Below, one piece after another: positions 58,830 to 64,000 of a stretch of DNA of 64,000 nucleotides (position 1 is the stretch's first letter; the number at the start of each line of letters is the position of its first letter). The translations under genes and the position numbers were made by a program. The notes under the pieces were generated by a model. That model did not search any database and was not told the DNA's origin. It worked only from the letters and a program-made list of their open reading frames with translations. Origin of the DNA: Geitlerinema sp. PCC 7407 (GTDB lineage Bacteria > Cyanobacteriota > Cyanobacteriia > PCC-7407). The stretch covers positions 3,376,934 through 3,440,933 of the forward strand of contig NC_019703.1 in NCBI RefSeq assembly GCF_000317045.1, in the 5' to 3' direction.

Positions 58830-61800
58830 TCATTGCACTGCCTCCCGAATTCGTAACCTCACAATATATCCCTGTACAGTTCTGCGGAAGCCCTCGACAA
58901 CAGGGTATACATTGAGAAACCCAACGTCTACTGGCTCAGTCATTAACTGCAAGGCAGCTCGCTTTAAGGCTTGTCGATCAGTCAACTTTGCCATTAAGGA
59001 AACAGCACCTACGGTCTTTAATCCCTGATCAACCTGCTCACGCCAATTAGATTCCTCCAACTTCACCACGTTTTCTGAGGGTTGCAGCACATCTAGCAGG
59101 ATTTCTCGATCGGCTTCTGGCACGATCGCAAAGGGGTTATAGAACGAGATAGCTCGATTACGAATTAAGCTGCCTCGGAGCCACAAACGACCGTAGAGCA
59201 CCTGAAAGCTGGCATAAGGGTTATTCCTCGTTTCTGGCGGCAGTGCATCCGTAAAACGGCTTTGGGTGCTAGCGATGTAAGCAAACACTCGTGCGTCAAT
59301 CTCGATGCCTAAACGGTCTTCTTGTGCTTGCCAATCACGAATCAAATTCAGCAACTGGCGATCGGTCTCAACATTACTGCCTGGAGTCAAGACGCGAGCA
59401 TGAATGGCTGTCATGACAGTAGGCGTGACGAGGATACCCCGATGTGACAAAGTACGTCTCAGATTTTCACTGGCGATCGCCAAAGATTGATAGGACTCTG
59501 CACCTCGAACCTGAGCGAGAGCCTCACAGATCGAGTCATCTGAGTCCGTTAACTCCAATAGATTGGTTAACTCTGAATCAATGATTTCAAAATCCGAAGG
59601 CTCCAGCGCACTTTCGACTAATCTGAAAAAGCCTGCTGGGTCTGCTGCATAGCGTTGCAAGATCTCCTCAATTACACCACTGCCACCTGGACTTGCCTCG
59701 GTCAACCAGATTTCTTCAATGCCTTCAGGTTTGGCAGGGCTATCAGGCGATCGCGGACCAGGGTCAAGATCCAGCAGCAAATCTCCCGAATCAAACTGGG
59801 GACAAAGTTGGCGACAGGCTTCTAATAAAGCACCACCCAGCGTTGCACTAAATCGCCGCTGTTTTGCCCACTCATCCCACATGGCATCGGGTGGATTCCA
59901 CAGAATTGGTGCTAAATCATTCAAAACCTCTTGAATGAGGAGTGTGTTACACAACTCCCGCAGTCTTTCATGGGTGGGTTGACGGCCAGGAGGCAAGTGA
60001 GGATCTGGTTGTTCCTCATCTTCACCTAAGTCACCTCCAAACTCCTCGTCATTTTGTTCTTCAACGGCAAGGGTCTGAAAAATCCCGTCTAGAACTGCGA
60101 TCATTGCTTGCCCTACCCCATCTGCTTGCAGCGTTGCGAAAGCTTCAGGCAAGGGAATGTCTCTTTCTAGGGCACGGGCGACCAGCATTGATAAATAGAT
60201 CTGGTGCAACCATCCCCGCTGGAAGATATTAGCAATTCCATCCAAGCGAGGATCATGCAGAATACGATGCTTGAAGTAAGAACTGCGGAATGAGTAGACT
60301 TTAGCACGATTGGCATCATAGGGGCTAATCGTAAAACCCTCCGGAATCCGATAACGGCATACCAAACCATCCACCGTTTGAGCAAATCCAACTCCTGCGG
60401 GTCTGCCACTCTCAGCCTCAATAAACTGAATCGATGTTTCTAATTCTTGAACCTGACGATTGCGCTTGACTCGTAGATTTGCTTGAGAACCCAGAGCAAA
60501 ACGTCTTACTTCTAAAGGATTTTGCTGGTTATGAGTAAAGCTACAAAGCTCAGAAACAATCTCTAACCACAGCGATCCTTGAGGCAAGTCCAATGAACTA
60601 CCGCTAGATGGTGGAACAATCTGTGTATGCCATTCCAATTGTGCATTCGATTTATCACTGACTTCCGATGGAATCTGAGCAACCCTCAGCGTCCAGGGAC
60701 GAATACAGCGAATATTTGCAACTCCTTCCTGCTGCCAAATTTGAAATGTGCCAGCTTCCTCGAACTCAGCACAGTATTGGTCAATTGCTAAAACCTGATG
60801 TCCAGCGATCAACTCAGGTGATGCAATCCAATGGCTAATCTGACTGCGTTGCACTCCAAAGCGCCGGGAAACACGTCCAGGCGCAAAAGCTTTGAGAGCC
60901 TGAAGGATCGGTAAATAGTATTCATCAGCTTCCGTAGTTTGCTGTGTGGCAGGGGGTGTAACAATGCGAACTTCAGGCAGTAATAAGTCGCTAAAGAGGC
61001 TCGCAGGTACAAAGTCAGGCAATGGTTCATCTGTGTGATAGTCCAACTCCGGTTCCCCTGGCAATGGGAGCCGTTGCCAATTTGCCTCTAGTCGCCGGAG
61101 GAGGGTGGGTAGAACCGCTGTCATTAGTGCCCTTGGGGGTTCCCACAGAATGGCTTGTGTCTCTCCCAAAGAAATTTTGAGTGCAGACTGAAGGTAGCTT
61201 TCTAGGGCTTGCTGCTGTTTTTCGTCTTCAAGGATAGATTGAATAATCGTTTTAGCTTGCTGCTGACGCTGTTGCTGCGGTGAGAAGGAAGAAGGCTTAG
61301 AAAAGTCTTTCCAGATACTCCCTTGGGGAGCGCCTTGCATCTGCTGTGCAATCCAGTCCATACAAGCAAATGCCGCTTGAATCCGAATCACATAGCGGTT
61401 GGCGATAGGCAGTAATCGTTCTTCAAGGGTGGGATCAAACAGTAAATCGTAGCTTTGATAAGCAATGCGATCGCGCCCATAATCAGACAACACGACAACC
61501 GTCCAGGGGCGCATGGCTCTGCTACGCCCAGCTCGTCCCTTACGCTGTAGAAAAGATGCCATATCTCGTGGAGCTTTGTGCTGGATAACCGCTCCAACGT
61601 TTGGATCATTGAAGCCAACCTCCAACGAGGACGTGGCAACAATGAGGTTTGCAGTTGCATCAACCCCCGTATCCTGGGAACTCGTTCGAGTAACACGAAG
61701 CGGGTTCTGAAGTGTATGCCCAATTTCTTCGCACAGGAGCCAGGACTGACCCGTTAGCAGACGCTGCGCTGCATCAGTTGCATCATGAGTACGAAGGCTT

Positions 61801-63398
61801 GCTAAGGGTTGGCGTCTAGCCATAGGACGACCGAAGCTATTGAGTCCCTCAGCATCGAGCAGGTTGTGAAAGAGACGGTTAGTGACATCCAGGTCATCCG
61901 TAAAGGCAAATACACGGGAACCATACGCACCGTTGCTTGGTATGCTATTTGAGGGATCTAGCACCCGTTGCAGCAGCATAGCGGTCTGAATACTGGTAGA
62001 GAGTAAACTCGTTCCTGAAACCGGATCGCCTCTCAGAGCTAACAGGTATTCCATCCCCTCTGGCTGTACATCGTCACTGGGAGAAATTTCTTCGACCGAT
62101 CCGGGGTCTAATCCAACGAGTTGCGTGAAGAATTCGGCTGCACTCCGAAGTGTGGCTGACAACCCTGTGAATTGAACTCGTTTACCAATCAGTTGTTGCC
62201 ATCGCCTGAGCAGGTAAGCAACTTGTGCCCCATGAATCCCGACATAGGTATGAACCTCATCCAACAGCATCAAGTGAGGAGGTTTAGCCGTATTGATTCC
62301 AAAGATATGACCATATCGAGAATCGCCAAGTGAGCGATTGAGCATCTCTGTGGTCGTGAAGAGTAGATCGGGAGGAGTTTGAATCATGCGATCGCGCGTC
62401 AGCACAATCTCATCCTCACGAATCACTGCACCACAAGTTGGCTCCAGGCACGTTAACTGCTCTTTCCCTTCTTCTAAGTCGCTTCGCCTCCAACTTAGAG
62501 CACCACTACACCGAGGACATCGAATATAGGGGCAGGTAAAACCGCCTCGCTCAGCTTTCCAATCGTTCTTTAGGGCATAATCCTCTACATTGGCTCGTCT
62601 AGGCGTTAAGCCAAAGAAAGCGCCAATCAGAATCTTACGTTGACCTTGAGCAGTGAGTGCGGCATCAAGACGACGGGCTTCAACATAGGTTTCAGAGAAC
62701 TGGTCTTTGAGCAGTTCATTACGGGGGTAAATGGCGATCGCCTTTGTCCAAAAAGTTGTTTTCTTAATCAGCTCAGCAATGTGAGTGAGGGCAGGCAAAT
62801 AAAAGGCTAGAGTCTTTCCCGTCCCTGTGCCGGCGCAGACAATCATGCCGCGACTTTTGGTACTGTTTAGGTCACGGAGCATCCGAGCAGTAGCTCGCAA
62901 CTGAAAGTCGGCAAGTTCTAAGGTGCGGTTGGGCGATCGCAGCAAAGCTTCCAATGCAGTACGCCTTACGGATGTTAGTAGCTTCTCCGCTTCCAATTGT
63001 TCGACTACTATTTCCGGTTGAATTTCTCGCTTTGGGTAAACTCGCTGTCGTAAGGAAAAACGGTAGTCCGCAACCAGCGTGGGTGAAGTTTGCCAATCAC
63101 GGTTCGGAAAAAGCTGCCTTAGCCGCGCAAATAACCGCACACTCTCAGCCATACGAGTTCGGTAAAGCCGTCTTCCTCTCCAATTAAAATCAAACAGAAG
63201 CTTTCGCTCCTGCATCTCATCAAGCAAGTCCCAAGGGTCAACATCAACATCTAAGTTCTGAATGGCTTCTTCTGCAAGTTTCTCGACCTCACCTTTGCTA
63301 AAGCCACCATCGACTACTCCCCAAGCCAGCAACTTAACTTCGCGGCTCTCCAATTGATTGAGGAATTCAAGAACTAGCAGATTGAGTTGAGCATTCAT
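58830..63398 (-). CDS. dpdJ: DpdJ, large superfamily 2 helicase
   Basis: 1522 residues from ATG 63398. The SF2 motifs are Walker A CAGTGTGKTLAFYLP (near 190), DEVH in LLDEVHTYVGIHGAQ (near 382), GLSATLRSA, TSSLEVGFNDPNVGA (near 590) and motif VI QRKGRAGRSRAM (near 618). A Cys cluster (CPYIRCPRCSG, later LTCLEPTCG) inserted between motifs I and II probably binds zinc. The long C-terminal half has no recognisable domain. This size and layout match DpdJ of the Dpd cluster, believed to act in restriction. It is encoded just after another Dpd-type gene at the window edge. Confidence 0.8.
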   Translation of the reverse strand: MNAQLNLLVLEFLNQLESREVKLLAWGVVDGGFSKGEVEKLAEEAIQNLDVDVDPWDLLDEMQERKLLFDFNWRGRRLYRTRMAESVRLFARLRQLFPNRDWQTSPTLVADYRFSLRQRVYPKREIQPEIVVEQLEAEKLLTSVRRTALEALLRSPNRTLELADFQLRATARMLRDLNSTKSRGMIVCAGTGTGKTLAFYLPALTHIAELIKKTTFWTKAIAIYPRNELLKDQFSETYVEARRLDAALTAQGQRKILIGAFFGLTPRRANVEDYALKNDWKAERGGFTCPYIRCPRCSGALSWRRSDLEEGKEQLTCLEPTCGAVIREDEIVLTRDRMIQTPPDLLFTTTEMLNRSLGDSRYGHIFGINTAKPPHLMLLDEVHTYVGIHGAQVAYLLRRWQQLIGKRVQFTGLSATLRSAAEFFTQLVGLDPGSVEEISPSDDVQPEGMEYLLALRGDPVSGTSLLSTSIQTAMLLQRVLDPSNSIPSNGAYGSRVFAFTDDLDVTNRLFHNLLDAEGLNSFGRPMARRQPLASLRTHDATDAAQRLLTGQSWLLCEEIGHTLQNPLRVTRTSSQDTGVDATANLIVATSSLEVGFNDPNVGAVIQHKAPRDMASFLQRKGRAGRSRAMRPWTVVVLSDYGRDRIAYQSYDLLFDPTLEERLLPIANRYVIRIQAAFACMDWIAQQMQGAPQGSIWKDFSKPSSFSPQQQRQQQAKTIIQSILEDEKQQQALESYLQSALKISLGETQAILWEPPRALMTAVLPTLLRRLEANWQRLPLPGEPELDYHTDEPLPDFVPASLFSDLLLPEVRIVTPPATQQTTEADEYYLPILQALKAFAPGRVSRRFGVQRSQISHWIASPELIAGHQVLAIDQYCAEFEEAGTFQIWQQEGVANIRCIRPWTLRVAQIPSEVSDKSNAQLEWHTQIVPPSSGSSLDLPQGSLWLEIVSELCSFTHNQQNPLEVRRFALGSQANLRVKRNRQVQELETSIQFIEAESGRPAGVGFAQTVDGLVCRYRIPEGFTISPYDANRAKVYSFRSSYFKHRILHDPRLDGIANIFQRGWLHQIYLSMLVARALERDIPLPEAFATLQADGVGQAMIAVLDGIFQTLAVEEQNDEEFGGDLGEDEEQPDPHLPPGRQPTHERLRELCNTLLIQEVLNDLAPILWNPPDAMWDEWAKQRRFSATLGGALLEACRQLCPQFDSGDLLLDLDPGPRSPDSPAKPEGIEEIWLTEASPGGSGVIEEILQRYAADPAGFFRLVESALEPSDFEIIDSELTNLLELTDSDDSICEALAQVRGAESYQSLAIASENLRRTLSHRGILVTPTVMTAIHARVLTPGSNVETDRQLLNLIRDWQAQEDRLGIEIDARVFAYIASTQSRFTDALPPETRNNPYASFQVLYGRLWLRGSLIRNRAISFYNPFAIVPEADREILLDVLQPSENVVKLEESNWREQVDQGLKTVGAVSLMAKLTDRQALKRAALQLMTEPVDVGFLNVYPVVEGFRRTVQGYIVRLRIREAVQ

Positions 63399-63418
63399 AA
63401 CAACACGGTGTAACAAAT

Positions 63419-64000
63419 TTAGTCAGAGAGTCGAATATAGAAGAAGCGGCTAATGCCATGTTCATTCAACCAATTTTGAACTTCAGGCGTAAGAAGATCG
63501 ATAGTTGCTCCATGTGTTGCTGCTGCCCTCAAAAAATTCAATACAGTTGTAGGAACTTCGTTAGATTTAAGGCTGTTCCAGGCAACTGAGAGATTATCGA
63601 TCGCTTGATCAATCTGCTCAAATTGCTGTGTATCTTTAGGAAAACCAATAGCCTTTAATTGGTTTAGGATACGCCGAATTGTCTGAACAGTTGGTTTAAA
63701 GGTTTCAATTTTTGCCAGAAGTCCCAGCAATTCTTCATTAGTACTAGGTACGCGCTGGTTTTTGTATCCTATCCAAGTCTGCTTCAAGTGGCTTTCTAAT
63801 TCACCTCTCAGAGCTGTGACTTTAATTTGAAAAGTATTGAGTCTGAATTTCTCAGTCAGCCATTCCCGCTCCTTCTGGAATTCCGTAATTGTAGTTGTGA
63901 CTTCTGCCAGTAATAGATCAACCTTCTGACTGCAATCAAAATCAACTAGTCCTCTCTCACGAAAAGCCCTCAAAGCTATTACCAGTGGACGTAGTTCGTT
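63419..64000 (-). CDS. C-terminal part of a further Dpd-cluster protein (cut by the window edge)
   Basis: The frame is open to the end of the window (about 193 codons visible; the part before 63973 reads NELRPLVIALRAFRERG with no stop). The visible part is helical (FQKEREWLTEKFRLNTFQIK; LLGLLAKIETFKPTVQTIRR). It is directly upstream of dpdJ, with 20 bases between its stop and the dpdJ ATG. In Dpd clusters this place is held by DpdH or DpdI; I cannot choose between them. Confidence 0.6.
   Translation of the reverse strand, partial: NELRPLVIALRAFRERGLVDFDCSQKVDLLLAEVTTTITEFQKEREWLTEKFRLNTFQIKVTALRGELESHLKQTWIGYKNQRVPSTNEELLGLLAKIETFKPTVQTIRRILNQLKAIGFPKDTQQFEQIDQAIDNLSVAWNSLKSNEVPTTVLNFLRAAATHGATIDLLTPEVQNWLNEHGISRFFYIRLSD

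Larger units (their letters stand above)
28234..64000. mobile_element. Type V-K CRISPR-associated transposon (CAST), left part; right end outside the window
   Basis: The element starts with TGTACA at 28234, next to tRNA-Cys. It carries end repeats, a homing crRNA, a CRISPR array, a tracrRNA and cas12k in the order known for the left end of V-K elements. Everything to the window edge looks accessory (defence genes, lower GC, few HIP1 sites). tnsB, tnsC, tniQ and the right end are not present. In known V-K CASTs they lie at the opposite end, so I infer they are beyond 64 kb. That the whole 28-64 kb stretch is one element, and not a CAST remnant beside another island, is inference. Confidence 0.7.

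Overview
The window comes from a cyanobacterium. GCGATCGC (HIP1-type) palindromes are very dense in the left 28 kb, and the gene set is typical of the phylum: Fut iron uptake, SphS/SphR phosphate sensing, the division protein Ftn2/ARC6, a DUF3288 protein and a membrane-anchored YvcK. I cannot assign a genus from the sequence.

Left part (1 to about 28.2 kb) is ordinary GC-rich core chromosome. In order it holds the start of a group 2 sigma factor gene, carB, futA-futB-futC (ferric iron ABC uptake), ridA, a Nudix hydrolase gene, malQ, a RodZ-like gene coupled to a pseudouridine synthase gene, sphS and sphR, an AEC permease gene, ftn2, pdhA, a penicillin-binding protein gene with an FtsL-like partner, DUF3288, an Mce protein with its ATPase, yvcK, tsaE and tRNA-Cys(GCA).

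Immediately 3' of tRNA-Cys the sequence changes character: lower GC, fewer HIP1 sites, accessory genes. At 28234 a TGTACA terminus with four direct repeats begins what I read as the left end of a type V-K CRISPR-associated transposon (CAST). Next come a stand-alone homing crRNA whose spacer matches the tRNA-Cys gene at 15 of 17 positions behind a GTA PAM, a three-repeat CRISPR array, a tracrRNA and an unusually long cas12k, all on the minus strand. A small HTH regulator gene lies divergently from cas12k. No tnsB, tnsC or tniQ is in the window. In known V-K elements they sit at the far (right) end, so the element probably runs past 64 kb and would carry at least 36 kb.

The cargo looks like a layered anti-phage island. 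It has a single-chain GmrSD-type DUF262-HNH protein, a variant 7-deazaguanine DNA modification (Dpd) cluster (DpdA, DpdB, DpdD, DpdK, DpdJ and part of one more protein), and a UvrD-like helicase with a Cas4/AddB-like nuclease.

Between dpdK and dpdJ lies a roughly 13 kb minus-strand cassette that I do not recognise as any described system. It encodes a DUF1304 membrane protein, an alpha/beta hydrolase, a possible papain/NlpC-like peptidase, a 2144-residue coiled-coil protein with a glycine-rich hydrophobic segment, a heptad-repeat fibre-like protein with a polyproline tail, a radical SAM/SPASM enzyme, a Cys-Cys-motif partner and a second fibre-like protein ending in a half B-lectin motif and interrupted by a frameshift at an A7 run. 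This cassette and the CAST-borne Dpd cluster are the most promising targets.
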